Part shown: positions 19,515 through 27,673 of the stretch, piece after piece | How the letters are laid out: every line of letters starts with the position of its first letter | Numbering within the stretch: the stretch's first letter is position 1 | NCBI RefSeq assembly: GCF_024256385.1 | Contig: NZ_JAMLFW010000001.1 | Coordinates: 1,984,001-2,048,000 of the forward strand | Length of the DNA: 64,000 bases | Source of the DNA: Anatilimnocola floriformis | GTDB taxonomy: Bacteria > Planctomycetota > Planctomycetia > Pirellulales > Pirellulaceae | Reading direction: 5' to 3' | Program-made: the position numbers and the translations under genes | The notes under the pieces: model-generated | Told to the model about the DNA's origin: nothing | Database searches by the model: none | Seen by the model: only the letters and a program-made list of their open reading frames with translations

Positions 19515-21794
19515 TTAGTTTGTTGGCTGCAAATGATGTGGTTTCGTGGCTTCGATCAAGGCTGCGACATCGACGAATTCGGTGACCTGGTCGTGGACGA
19601 CGGCTGTAAATAGCACGCCGTCGCGATTGGCGAGTGCGCGCACGGCCAGCGGATCATTAACGATGTCCAATATCGCGCCGACGATCAGCCCGATCCGCTC
19701 CGCACCGGAGTCATAAACCACGACAGATACAAGATCCGAGGGCGACGCCGGTCCCGGGTCGAACGGCGACGATCGGACTGCCAACGCGGCCAGCTCAGCT
19801 GAAATATCAATAATGGGGAGTATCTCACCGCGGTATTGCATGACGAGCCGCTCTCCCAGCAGTTCTAGGCGAGAGCGAGGAACTTCTTCCAGCCGGGCCA
19901 CGTGGGCGAGCGGAACCGCCATGCGGCCGCCGGCGGTGGGAGCAAACAACAACAGCGCATGACTTTCTATTTCCGTGGGGCCTGTGGAAATCTCCTGCTC
20001 TCCTAAGGCTCGGCACCTAGCTCCTGAAATCACGCTCGCGCGCTGCGCCAACCCGACCGGATCGAGCACCAGTGCGACTCGCCCGTCACCCATGATCGCC
20101 GCACCGGAGAAAGCCGCGATTCCCTTGAGCTGCTTCTGCAACGGCTTGACCACGATTTCTTCCGTGTCCCGAATTGCATCGACCACGAGCCCAAAAGGCC
20201 GCTCGTCGGCCTGCAGCACGACGATGTTGAGCTCATCACCCTCTTTGCGCAATACGGCAAGTTGCAGTTGCTCGTCCAGAAAGACCAGCGGCAACAGTTT
20301 TCCGCGTAAACGATAAACGGGCACGCCGTGCAGCCGTTCGATCCCGTGCTGCGCGTGCTCAGCGTCGAGCCAGACAAGTTCCAGCAGGTTGACTTGCGGA
20401 ATCGCATAGCGCTCGCCGCCGCTGGCTACGATCAGCGCAGGAATGATGGCCAGCGTCAGGGGGATCTTGGTGCGGATCGTGGTGCCTTGTCCGGGCGTGC
20501 TTTCGACGTCGACCGTGCCGCCGATTCGCTCTAGGTTGGTGCGGACGACGTCCATCCCCACGCCGCGTCCGGAAAACTGCGTGACGCGGTCGGCCGTGGA
20601 GAAACCCGGCACGAAGATCAGTCGCAGCAGGTCTTGTCGCGTCATGCGGGCCGCGACTTCCGCCGTAATTAGATTTGCTTTGAGTGCTTTGTCGCGCACT
20701 TTCGTTTCATCGATGCCGCCACCGTCGTCAGAGATTTCGACGATTACCTTGCCGCCTTCGTGAAAGGCGACAAGTTTCAGCCGCCCCTCCTCCGACTTAC
20801 CCTGCGCTTTTCGGACGGCCGGCGGCTCGATGCCATGATCGACGGCGTTGCGAATCAGATGAGTGAGGGGATCACGAATGGCTTCAATCAGCGTTTTGTC
20901 GAGTTCCGTCTCTTGTCCATCAATTTCGACGCGCACTTGTTTTCCGCAGGCGACCGACAAGTCACGCACGATCCGCGGAAACTTGCTCAGAACGTTCCCG
21001 ATTGGTTGCATCCGCGTTTTCATCACGCTGGTTTGTAACTCCGTGGTCAGCAGATTCAGCTGCTGCACGGCGCCGAGGAAACCGCTGTCTTCATGCGATT
21101 GGCTATGTTGCAGAATCTGATTCCGCGCGAGCACTAGCTCGCCTACCAGCATCATCAGCTTATCGAGCAACCCGACGTCCACGCGAATCGCCGCATCAAC
21201 GACGTGCGTGGATACCTTTTCCGTGGGCTCCAAGTTGGCCGCTGGCGAACTCGTCAGCGTGAAGCCGATTTCTCCCGACGGCGATTCCTCCGAGGAATTG
21301 TGCTCGGTGCCAATCTCTTGAGTAGAAATAGGTGGCGGCAGTTCGATGCGAGTCTCCAACGTCGGAGCTGGAATCACCGAAGTCGATGGCTGAGGCTTCG
21401 AGTCCCCATGCTGCTGCCGCAGACGATCGACCTCGGCCGCGACCGCTGTGTAATCTCCGGATCCCTCTCCGCCCGAGGACTCGATATTTGTCAGAATCTC
21501 GCGAATCGCATCTACCACGTGTAAGAGCGCGGTGGCAATGGCCGGGTTGAATGTGATTTCACCAGCTCTCAACTTGGTGAGCAGGTTCTCCGCAGCGTGA
21601 GAAACCGCTTGGAGTTTCACCAATCCCATGAAGCCAGCCGTTCCTTTCACGCTATGGAACGTGCGAAAGACCTGCGCCAGCGTACTCTTTTCGGCCGGAT
21701 TGATTTCCAGCTTGACCAGATCAGAATCGAGCAGCGCTAGATTCTCATGGGTCTCCAGTAGAAATTCGCGGAGGATTTCATCGTTCGACGACAT
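19515..21794 (-). CDS. cheA: Chemotaxis histidine kinase CheA with two CheW-like domains
   Basis: A 759-residue kinase. HPt domain (1-110) with phosphorylatable H47 in VFRTFHSVKGTAGFMG; low-complexity linker (about 110-200); dimerisation helices (205-265); HATPase with N-box HLIRNAVDHGIE, G1 DDGGGID and G2 GRGVGMDVV. Then a CheW-like domain (about 440-570) and a second, more divergent one (about 600-750; GRMAVPLAHVARLEE, VVVYDSGAERIGLIVGAILD). I see no P2 response-regulator docking domain between HPt and dimerisation helices, only Ser/Glu/Pro-rich linker. It is 52 bases downstream of the Ser/Thr kinase-REC gene. Confidence 0.93.
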   Translation of the reverse strand: MSSNDEILREFLLETHENLALLDSDLVKLEINPAEKSTLAQVFRTFHSVKGTAGFMGLVKLQAVSHAAENLLTKLRAGEITFNPAIATALLHVVDAIREILTNIESSGGEGSGDYTAVAAEVDRLRQQHGDSKPQPSTSVIPAPTLETRIELPPPISTQEIGTEHNSSEESPSGEIGFTLTSSPAANLEPTEKVSTHVVDAAIRVDVGLLDKLMMLVGELVLARNQILQHSQSHEDSGFLGAVQQLNLLTTELQTSVMKTRMQPIGNVLSKFPRIVRDLSVACGKQVRVEIDGQETELDKTLIEAIRDPLTHLIRNAVDHGIEPPAVRKAQGKSEEGRLKLVAFHEGGKVIVEISDDGGGIDETKVRDKALKANLITAEVAARMTRQDLLRLIFVPGFSTADRVTQFSGRGVGMDVVRTNLERIGGTVDVESTPGQGTTIRTKIPLTLAIIPALIVASGGERYAIPQVNLLELVWLDAEHAQHGIERLHGVPVYRLRGKLLPLVFLDEQLQLAVLRKEGDELNIVVLQADERPFGLVVDAIRDTEEIVVKPLQKQLKGIAAFSGAAIMGDGRVALVLDPVGLAQRASVISGARCRALGEQEISTGPTEIESHALLLFAPTAGGRMAVPLAHVARLEEVPRSRLELLGERLVMQYRGEILPIIDISAELAALAVRSSPFDPGPASPSDLVSVVVYDSGAERIGLIVGAILDIVNDPLAVRALANRDGVLFTAVVHDQVTEFVDVAALIEATKPHHLQPTN

Positions 21795-21846
21795 AGTCGA
21801 TTCACTTGCCCCGCGTTACCGCCGCGCACAAACCTCCTTGATGCTC

Positions 21847-23799
21847 TCAAAAAATCGAATCCAAAAGTGGCCCCACCACAGTGGGCGGAAACGCCTTTTC
21901 GACGATCGCTACCACGCCCAACTTTCGCACGGGATCAAGCACCCGCGGCTCCGTTTCGGTCGTGACCATGATGATCGGAATCGCGGCCGTGGGCGGATTC
22001 TGCTTCAAATAGCTGACGAGCGCCCTGCCGTCCATCAGGGGCATATTGTAGTCCGTCACAATTAAATCGCAAATTTCGCGGGCGGCCACGGCAATCGCAT
22101 ACGCGCCGTCAGGGACTTCCTGAAACTGCGTGAAACCGAGTCCCTGCAGCACTGTCCGGACTTGAACACGCGCTGTGGCACTGTCATCGACGATCAGGAC
22201 CCGCAGTGCAGCGCGATTTGGTTTGCCTGGCATTCGGCCTGCAGCCTGCGTGGGTGTCAATATCATCGAGGCACCCGTCACTTGCTTCACGGCATCGGAC
22301 AATTGTTCTGGAGTGAAGGGCTTGTGGAGCAATTGCACGCGATGCAGGGCGATCAGGGCCGCGGAATCGGCCTCGCTACCCTCGCTGGTGATCAGCACGA
22401 AACCGGGGGATTCGCCCTTGAATTCCGCGCGAATCTGCTCGGCTAATTGGAGTCCGTCAAGATCAGACAAATGAAGCGCCGAGATCACCGCCTTCGGGCG
22501 TAGTTTGCGAACGAGTTCGATGGCGTCATTCCCTTTCGTTGCAGCGCCGAGAACCGTATGTGATTGTTCGTGCAGGTAGCCTTTGATTATGGAAGCTTGT
22601 ACGCGCGAAGGTTCGACGATCAACACCGACGCCTGCGAGGTGCTGGGGGTGCCGCTCTCTATGGTTTGCTCGGAGATCCGAGTATGAACCGTTGAGGCCT
22701 CTGAGCCACTATCGCCAAACGTGATCTCCAAGCCTTGACCAAGGTCGATATCATCCTCCGGGAGATTCCGGGCGATGGTTTCCAATTCCGAAACGACTTC
22801 CGACATCGATTGCATGCGCTCATCTGGCTCTTTGGCGAGCATCCGTTCGAACAGGCCGTCTAACTCCGCCGGTACTTCGGTTCGCTCCGCAGAGAGCGAC
22901 GGAATCACGCCGTCGCGATGCTTGAGCAGAACAGACATCATCGTCGGCCCGCTGAAAGGTGGCCTTCCCACTAATAGAAAGTAAAGCGTGCAGCCCAGGC
23001 TGTAGATGTCGGCCCGGTGATCAATCGTTGTGGAATCCACCGCCTGCTCAGGCGGCATGTAATCGGCCGTTCCAATTACGCCGCCAGCCATCGTCACATC
23101 AAAACCACTGGCTGGTCCTGTCGCGCCGTGGTTAAGCCGGGCCAAGCCAAGGTCGGTCACTTTGACTACGCCTTGTGCATCGAGCAACAGGTTATGCGGC
23201 TTGATATCGCGGTGGATGATCGCTTGTGCATGCGCGTAAGCCAAGCCGCGAGCTGTTTGCAGAATGCAATGCACAGCGAGGGAAACGGGGAAGACTCCCT
23301 GATCTGCCACGCAAGTTGCCAGGTCGCGCCCGTTGACAAGTTCCATCACGAGAAAATGGCCGACGTCCGATTCATCGGCGTCATACGCCATGACGACATT
23401 GGGGTGACCCAGACTCGCGATGGTTTCTACTTCACGCTGGAAGCGCTTTACGAAAATGGGATTCTGCGAGAGATTGCCCGCCAGCACCTTGAGTGCCACG
23501 AGTCGCTTCATGCGTCGGTGTCGAGCCTTGAACACCGTTCCCATTCCGCCCGCACCCAAACGATCGAGAACGTCATAATTCCCGATCCGTAATTCCGAAC
23601 CACGGCCCTCACTGAGGAGATTCACTTGAAACCGCGTCAGCAAGTCTTGTGCGATCAGCAATTTCGTGAGCGATTGTGAGTTGCTCCGAGCCGACACCAA
23701 CAATGAGTTCAGCGCTTCCTCGGCAACAAGCCCACTTTTCAAAAGGGCCTCGGAGAAGGTAGCGAACGACGCGGTTTCGAGGCGGGTGTTCGAATCCAT
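21847..23799 (-). CDS. Ser/Thr protein kinase with two C-terminal receiver domains
   Basis: A 650-residue fusion. Residues 1-70 are a planctomycete-type N-terminal region. The Hanks kinase domain (75-345) has G-loop LGAGGMGTVFKA, K104, HRDIKPHNLL (D198), DLG (D216) and APE-like MPPEQ, so it should be active. REC1 (391-510) is degenerate: the acceptor position is Ala441 (VISALHLSDLDG) and the acidic pair is EP. REC2 (530-650) looks functional: D538/D539, acceptor D583 in VTDYNMPLMDG, T613 and K635. No transmembrane segment. It is the first gene of the che operon, which has no cheY, so phosphorylation of REC2 by CheA is an attractive inference. The ATG ends at 23799; the 5' neighbour region holds no clear gene. 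Confidence 0.92.
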   Translation of the reverse strand: MDSNTRLETASFATFSEALLKSGLVAEEALNSLLVSARSNSQSLTKLLIAQDLLTRFQVNLLSEGRGSELRIGNYDVLDRLGAGGMGTVFKARHRRMKRLVALKVLAGNLSQNPIFVKRFQREVETIASLGHPNVVMAYDADESDVGHFLVMELVNGRDLATCVADQGVFPVSLAVHCILQTARGLAYAHAQAIIHRDIKPHNLLLDAQGVVKVTDLGLARLNHGATGPASGFDVTMAGGVIGTADYMPPEQAVDSTTIDHRADIYSLGCTLYFLLVGRPPFSGPTMMSVLLKHRDGVIPSLSAERTEVPAELDGLFERMLAKEPDERMQSMSEVVSELETIARNLPEDDIDLGQGLEITFGDSGSEASTVHTRISEQTIESGTPSTSQASVLIVEPSRVQASIIKGYLHEQSHTVLGAATKGNDAIELVRKLRPKAVISALHLSDLDGLQLAEQIRAEFKGESPGFVLITSEGSEADSAALIALHRVQLLHKPFTPEQLSDAVKQVTGASMILTPTQAAGRMPGKPNRAALRVLIVDDSATARVQVRTVLQGLGFTQFQEVPDGAYAIAVAAREICDLIVTDYNMPLMDGRALVSYLKQNPPTAAIPIIMVTTETEPRVLDPVRKLGVVAIVEKAFPPTVVGPLLDSIF

Positions 23800-24316
23800 T
23801 GGGGAAATGCCGCCCTAAACATGAATAAGGATCTAAGAGTCAGTCCCACACGGGGGCTTTGGAATCAACATTATCACTTGGCGGGGAGATGAGACTCAAG
23901 AATTACTTCTAAACCAAGCACCGAAGAGCGGTGATTGTACTGAGGAAGTGCATCGCAACTCAATGCATCCGCCTTGCCCTGCAGCGAGTTCACCACTTCG
24001 GCACCGGCAACGGGCAGCGCGAGGTTGCGAGCCAGATTTTCGCCCCAATAAAACGGCCGCATTTCAGACAACTGCCAGCTGAATACGAACAGAGATGATC
24101 ACCACTTCGGCTTCGTGCACGCCGTCGTCGCGGTGAGTACCTTCCGCGGCAAGCTTGGCGGCGCGCCGACCTGCTGCAACTGGCTCTGGTCGAAGTGGCA
24201 ACGGCAATTTCGCCGAGCACGGCAAAAGCTTCTTGGATCGCTTGCCACGCCTCGCACCAAAATGAAAGCACGACATCGAATCGCAGCAAGCCAAAATATC
24301 TAGGCTTTCCCCGAAG
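23800..24316. other. Region without a confident gene; possible decayed minus-strand coding sequence
   Basis: About 515 bases before the che operon. Minus-strand pieces in three frames look protein-like (FWCEAWQAIQEAFAVLGEIA, then KLAAEGTHRDDGVHEAEVV, then MRPFYWGENLARNLALPVAG) and together could be one gene with two frameshifts. I do not recognise a family and no single frame is long enough. The promoter of the che operon should lie in 23800-23870. Confidence 0.3.
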
Positions 24317-24637
24317 CTACCCCAGAATCTGCGCCAGCACATCCACAGCCGCCTTCGCCTTCTCCAGTCCGCCGATCTGATCCACAAACTTCTTCACCTG
24401 GATCAGCTGCTGAATGTTATCCATGGGAACGGCCATCGGCTTGCGACCGCGCTTGCCAATCTTGCCACCATTCTTCTTGGCATTGGAAAGTACGGTGCTG
24501 ACGAACTGAGGAGACACGGTTGCGCCGGACTTGCTCAGCGCCTCAGCGATCTCTTTCGGAGGCGCTGTAGGATTCGCGGCCTTGTAATCGCGGATGGCGG
24601 CGGACTTGTTGGTGCCTGAACTTGCTTTGCGGGCCAT
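24317..24637 (-). CDS. Small basic DNA-binding-like protein (planctomycete conserved)
   Basis: A 106-residue protein started at the ATG ending at 24637, with GGAG eight bases upstream; a TTG two codons earlier is less likely. MARKASSGTNKSAAIRDYKA and PKEIAEALSKSGATVSPQFVS read as a helix-turn-helix segment, followed by a basic GKRGRKP stretch and a C-terminal helix with QQLIQVKKFVDQIGGLEKAK. Planctomycete genomes commonly have several such paralogues as I recall. Likely a small transcription or nucleoid-associated factor; not demonstrated. Confidence 0.7.
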   Translation of the reverse strand: MARKASSGTNKSAAIRDYKAANPTAPPKEIAEALSKSGATVSPQFVSTVLSNAKKNGGKIGKRGRKPMAVPMDNIQQLIQVKKFVDQIGGLEKAKAAVDVLAQILG

Positions 24638-24747
24638 GATCAATTCTCCGAAGTTAGAAGGGAATTGATCTAAACTAGTCAGGCATGCATTGTGACACTA
24701 TAAGTCAAACGGGTGGTAACTGCGCCTGTATACGCACGCAACCTCTG

Positions 24748-25191
24748 TTAACTCCACACCGGTTTGGCATCATCGAGCGGCGTTCCGTCCTCCCGCTTGG
24801 TAAGTATGTTTGTGACCGCTGCATCCGTAGCAACTGTAAACCCGTGTTCATGCAATGCTCGCTGCAGTTCGAGAAAATGCTGCTCAATTCGAGCAACACC
24901 GCGCACTTCGTATATCTCGCAGAAGACATTGGAGCCAGCGATTTCGTCAGCTGTGCAATCAAAATGTCCGTCGGTCACGTTCCATTCAACGGCACGGATT
25001 CGGAGGTAGGGGGTCTCAGTCGAATTGCGTTTTGCCTGTTTTGTGAAAGTAAGGTACAGGCCAGGATAGGGCACGAATGGTAGCGTGATGCTTCCTTCTG
25101 CCCTCAGGATCTTGTGCTGTTTGTGCTTCGTGCGGGGCCGAATTGGTCCAGCTGCCAAAAGGACGATATTTACTTTGAAAGTCGAATCCAC
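24748..25191 (-). CDS. Hypothetical protein
   Basis: A 147-residue frame starting with GTG at 25191, supported by a strong AGGAAGAGG six bases upstream. The protein mixes beta-prone and helical stretches (FKVNIVLLAAGPIRPRTK, GLYLTFTKQAKRNSTETPYL, ARIEQHFLELQRALHEHGF). No signal peptide, membrane span or catalytic motif is visible. The pattern of a 'beta-sheet then long helix' end is compatible with a small cytoplasmic protein. Family not recognised. Confidence 0.6.
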   Translation of the reverse strand: MDSTFKVNIVLLAAGPIRPRTKHKQHKILRAEGSITLPFVPYPGLYLTFTKQAKRNSTETPYLRIRAVEWNVTDGHFDCTADEIAGSNVFCEIYEVRGVARIEQHFLELQRALHEHGFTVATDAAVTNILTKREDGTPLDDAKPVWS

Positions 25192-25235
25192 CGTAATACC
25201 TCTTCCTCGCAGATTTCATCGACCGGAAGTTTTCG

Positions 25236-25898
25236 CTATTGAACTGGATATTCCTTGGGCCTCACTCTCACATATCCCCAGCCAACCTGCCCTGTGATCG
25301 CTTCGCGCAAGTCATGCCCGCCACCCAGAATCAGAAATGCCGTCTTTCCCCCCGCCACGATTCGCTTCACGATTGCGCCGTCGCGGGCTTTGACCCTCGC
25401 GTCGTCAAGTTTCTCAGAGTCATTTGCCTCGTGTTCGGCGCCTTCGGCCGGCAGCAGCTTGATCGGCTTTCCATCGAGCAGAAGCTCAGCTGCTGCACCA
25501 AGCCTCAGCAGCGTTCGCTCGTGACTAGAATCCTCGGTGCCGTTGCGTCGCAACAGAGTGTGGTAGGGAGCCAAGGATTTAATCTCGGCGGCAACTATTG
25601 CTTGGTTCCGATCTGTTAGGCCTTCCTGGAACACCTCCGGCACGCCAGTCAGCACCTGCAACTTTGATTTGTGAACCGCCGCGACTTGCTCCAGCAGCTT
25701 GGCATGTTCGACGTCAAGTTTTGTGCCCTTTAGCCCTTCCGCCTTGCCGAGGGCTTCCTTGCTGACATAGTGCCAGTCGAGCACGTGAACGATCAGTTTT
25801 TCGCCAGGAAGAACTCGCTCAACCTTGGCGACGCCGGGATTCTTGGCGATCGCCTCGAGATCAACGCCGATGAGTAGCAGGAGCAGGATGGCGGGCAT
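25236..25898 (-). CDS. Hypothetical secreted protein, possibly Tiki/TraB-ChaN-like
   Basis: A 220-residue frame begun at the ATG ending at 25898 (MPAILLLLLIGVDLEAIAKN), which gives a short hydrophobic N-terminus. Features are KLIVHVLDWHYVSKEAL, a middle helical region with PEVFQEGLTDRNQ, then LLLDGKPIKLLPAEG, RDGAIVKRI and AFLILGGGHDLREAI. The conserved-looking His residues and the terminal GGGHDL are reminiscent of the Tiki superfamily (TraB, GumN, ChaN), but that is a weak inference. It starts five bases after the truncated SRAP gene and may be co-transcribed with it. Confidence 0.55.
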   Translation of the reverse strand: MPAILLLLLIGVDLEAIAKNPGVAKVERVLPGEKLIVHVLDWHYVSKEALGKAEGLKGTKLDVEHAKLLEQVAAVHKSKLQVLTGVPEVFQEGLTDRNQAIVAAEIKSLAPYHTLLRRNGTEDSSHERTLLRLGAAAELLLDGKPIKLLPAEGAEHEANDSEKLDDARVKARDGAIVKRIVAGGKTAFLILGGGHDLREAITGQVGWGYVRVRPKEYPVQ

Positions 25899-25903
25899 AT
25901 CAC

Positions 25904-26491
25904 TTACGGCGCGGCAACGCACTCCGCTCCTTCGTTGCGAGAGTTGTTGACCACCTTGCTAACGCGGCGAGCGGACATGCCCGCGGTCTCGTAAGGCACG
26001 AGTGGGATCTCGTCACCAGCGAGCCAGGCCTGCCGATCCTCAGGATGAACAATGACTGGCATGCGGTCGTGTATCTCGGCGGCGAGGGAATTAGCTTCGG
26101 TAGTGATCAGAGTGAAGGTTTGCACTGGCTCGGCACCGGCGACTGCTGGATCCTTCCACGTTTCCCACAGCCCAGCAAGCGAGAACAACTTGCCGCCGCC
26201 GAACTCATAGAGGTAAGGCAGCTTCTCCTTCCCCTCGCGCAACCATTCGTAGTATCCGTCGGCCGGCACCAGGCAGCGACGCGATTTGTACGCCGAGCGA
26301 AACGCCGGCTTCGTCTTCACGGTGTCGGCTCGTGCGTTGAGGCAAGAGAACGCGATCTTGGCGTCCTTCGACCAGCTTGGGATCAGTCCCCATTTCAGTT
26401 GCACGATCTCTCGTTGGTCGGCTCCGCGCACGGCGAGCACGAACTGGCCTGGTGATAACTCGCTCACGCAAACATAGGTCGAAATCTGCAT
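25904..26491 (-). pseudogene. yedK: SRAP-domain protein, N-terminally truncated (second copy)
   Basis: From SPGQFVLAVRGADQREIVQ to the C-terminal NNSRNEGAECVAAP this is nearly identical to the first copy at 9306-9955 and is in one uninterrupted frame. However, the first ~30 residues of the family, including MCGR with the catalytic Cys2, are replaced by unrelated sequence (MQISTYVCVSEL). Without Cys2 no covalent bond to an abasic site can form, so this copy should be inactive even if made. Upstream minus-strand sequence to about 26594 has a cysteine-containing reading (SCPVCADQLHMCQATRL) of unknown origin. Confidence 0.8.
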
Positions 26492-26614
26492 GCGCCAAGA
26501 AATCCTGTGGCAGCACTAACTCAAACAAGCGCGTCGCCTGGCACATGTGCAATTGGTCGGCACACACGGGGCACGATCCGCGAAACCTCAACACTTCCTT
26601 CCCTGATTCTCAAA

Positions 26615-26654
26615 ACAGCGCTTGATGTTCTTCCGAACTCATGGCTCATGTGTG
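26615..26654 (+). repeat. Imperfect direct repeat upstream of the HARE-HTH gene
   Basis: ACAGCG.TTGATG..CTTCC.AA..CATGGCTCATGTGTGT here matches 27333-27373. Both are followed within 30-60 bases by an ATGTCC start, so this may be a duplicated promoter/leader. Confidence 0.55.
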
Positions 26655-26710
26655 TCTGTCCGCAGGCTGTTCTGCGGGCAGCAAACTGCAGCAAAAAGGG
26701 AGAACGAACG

Positions 26711-27172
26711 ATGTCCCAGAAAACCAGCACGAAGAAACCCGCCAAGGCCACGAAGAAGTCAGTAAAGTCGAAGGCCGGCGCGAAGATCAAGCCAGCTGCG
26801 ACGCCTACGACGAAGCCCGGTGAATGCCCGAAGGGCGGCTCGCACGAATGGACGGAAGAAGGGAACGAGACCTATTGCTCGAAGTGCAAAGAGCCGAAAC
26901 CGAAGCGTGGTAAGGCCAAGGCAGCGAAGCCGGCCGGGGAAACGAAGATGTCCGCCCTCGACGCCGCCGCCGAAGTTCTAGGGTCCAGTTCCGAGCCGTT
27001 GAACACGAAGGCGATGATCGAAGCCATGGCGGCGAAGGGACTCTGGACGAGCCCCGGCGGCAAGACACCCCACGCCACGCTTTACAGCGCGATCATCCGC
27101 GAGATTTCGGTGAAGGGGAAAGAATCCCGGTTCAAGAAGACGGATCGGGGCAACTTCGCCTTCAACGGATAG
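26711..27172 (+). CDS. HARE-HTH domain protein with a zinc-ribbon-like linker
   Basis: A 153-residue protein from ATG 26711, with GGGAG eight bases upstream. Residues 1-35 are Lys/Ala/Thr-rich and disordered. A short Cys/His segment (CPKGGSHEW..ETYCSKCKE) could bind zinc, followed by another basic linker. Residues 80-153 form a HARE-HTH domain (MSALDAAAEVLGSSSEPLNT, GLWTSPGGKTPHATLYSAII, FKKTDRGNFAFNG). HARE-HTH is a winged-helix module linked to DNA modification and chromatin-like functions in bacteria and eukaryotes. Planctomycetes carry many copies. A terminator follows at 27199. Confidence 0.85.
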   Translation: MSQKTSTKKPAKATKKSVKSKAGAKIKPAATPTTKPGECPKGGSHEWTEEGNETYCSKCKEPKPKRGKAKAAKPAGETKMSALDAAAEVLGSSSEPLNTKAMIEAMAAKGLWTSPGGKTPHATLYSAIIREISVKGKESRFKKTDRGNFAFNG

Positions 27173-27198
27173 ACGTCGAGGCCACAGTTGGCCACACG

Positions 27199-27228
27199 AC
27201 GCCCCACGTTCAAAGCGTGCGGCGTTTT
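27199..27228 (+). terminator. Intrinsic terminator after the HARE-HTH gene
   Basis: ACGCC-C-CACG, loop TTCAAAG, CGTG-C-GGCGT, then TTT. The stem has nine pairs with one mismatch and a short T run, 27 bases after the stop codon. Confidence 0.6.
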
Positions 27229-27673
27229 GTCGTTGGTGGGCCAACTTCCCGCGCCACGCAAACGCGGGCCACCGGCGCAAAGACACGGCCGGCGCTGGTG
27301 TTTGCACCCAAATCTTTCGCGAATCCGAGCGAACAGCGTTTGATGGCCTTCCCAAACCATGGCTCATGTGTGTTAGAACAACCAACTACACCCAAGGCAA
27401 CCATGTCCGACAAGCAACTTCGCCACTCCTTCGCCACCATGGTCCAAACCGCTCTCAAGATATCCGCGACGCCTATTACAACGCCGTCAGCGGACTGCGG
27501 ACCCTAGCCACAGCGTTGGAGGCGCGGACTCAGAATGCTCGAACACGGAGATGAACGAACTGCTCGCTGAACACTTGCTTGCCTGCCAAGCTTCGGAGCT
27601 GATGGACAACAGCCAGCTCGGTCGGGTGCTCTAGGCGAACGGCCAAGAAATGCGAGGTCTGCCACCTGCTCGC
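27229..27673. other. Region with a second leader-like repeat and degenerate coding fragments
   Basis: Contains the second direct-repeat copy at 27333-27373, followed by a short plus-strand frame from ATG 27403 (MSDKQLRHSFATMVQTALK...) that loses coherence, then a fragment from 27551 (MNELLAEHLLACQASELMD). They look like the ends of one decayed small gene with frameshifts. No family recognised. Confidence 0.35.

Noticed and set aside
26507-26710. N-terminal extension of the HARE-HTH protein upstream of 26711
   Set aside because: The extension lies over the direct repeat and reads without protein character; ATG 26711 has a good Shine-Dalgarno sequence.
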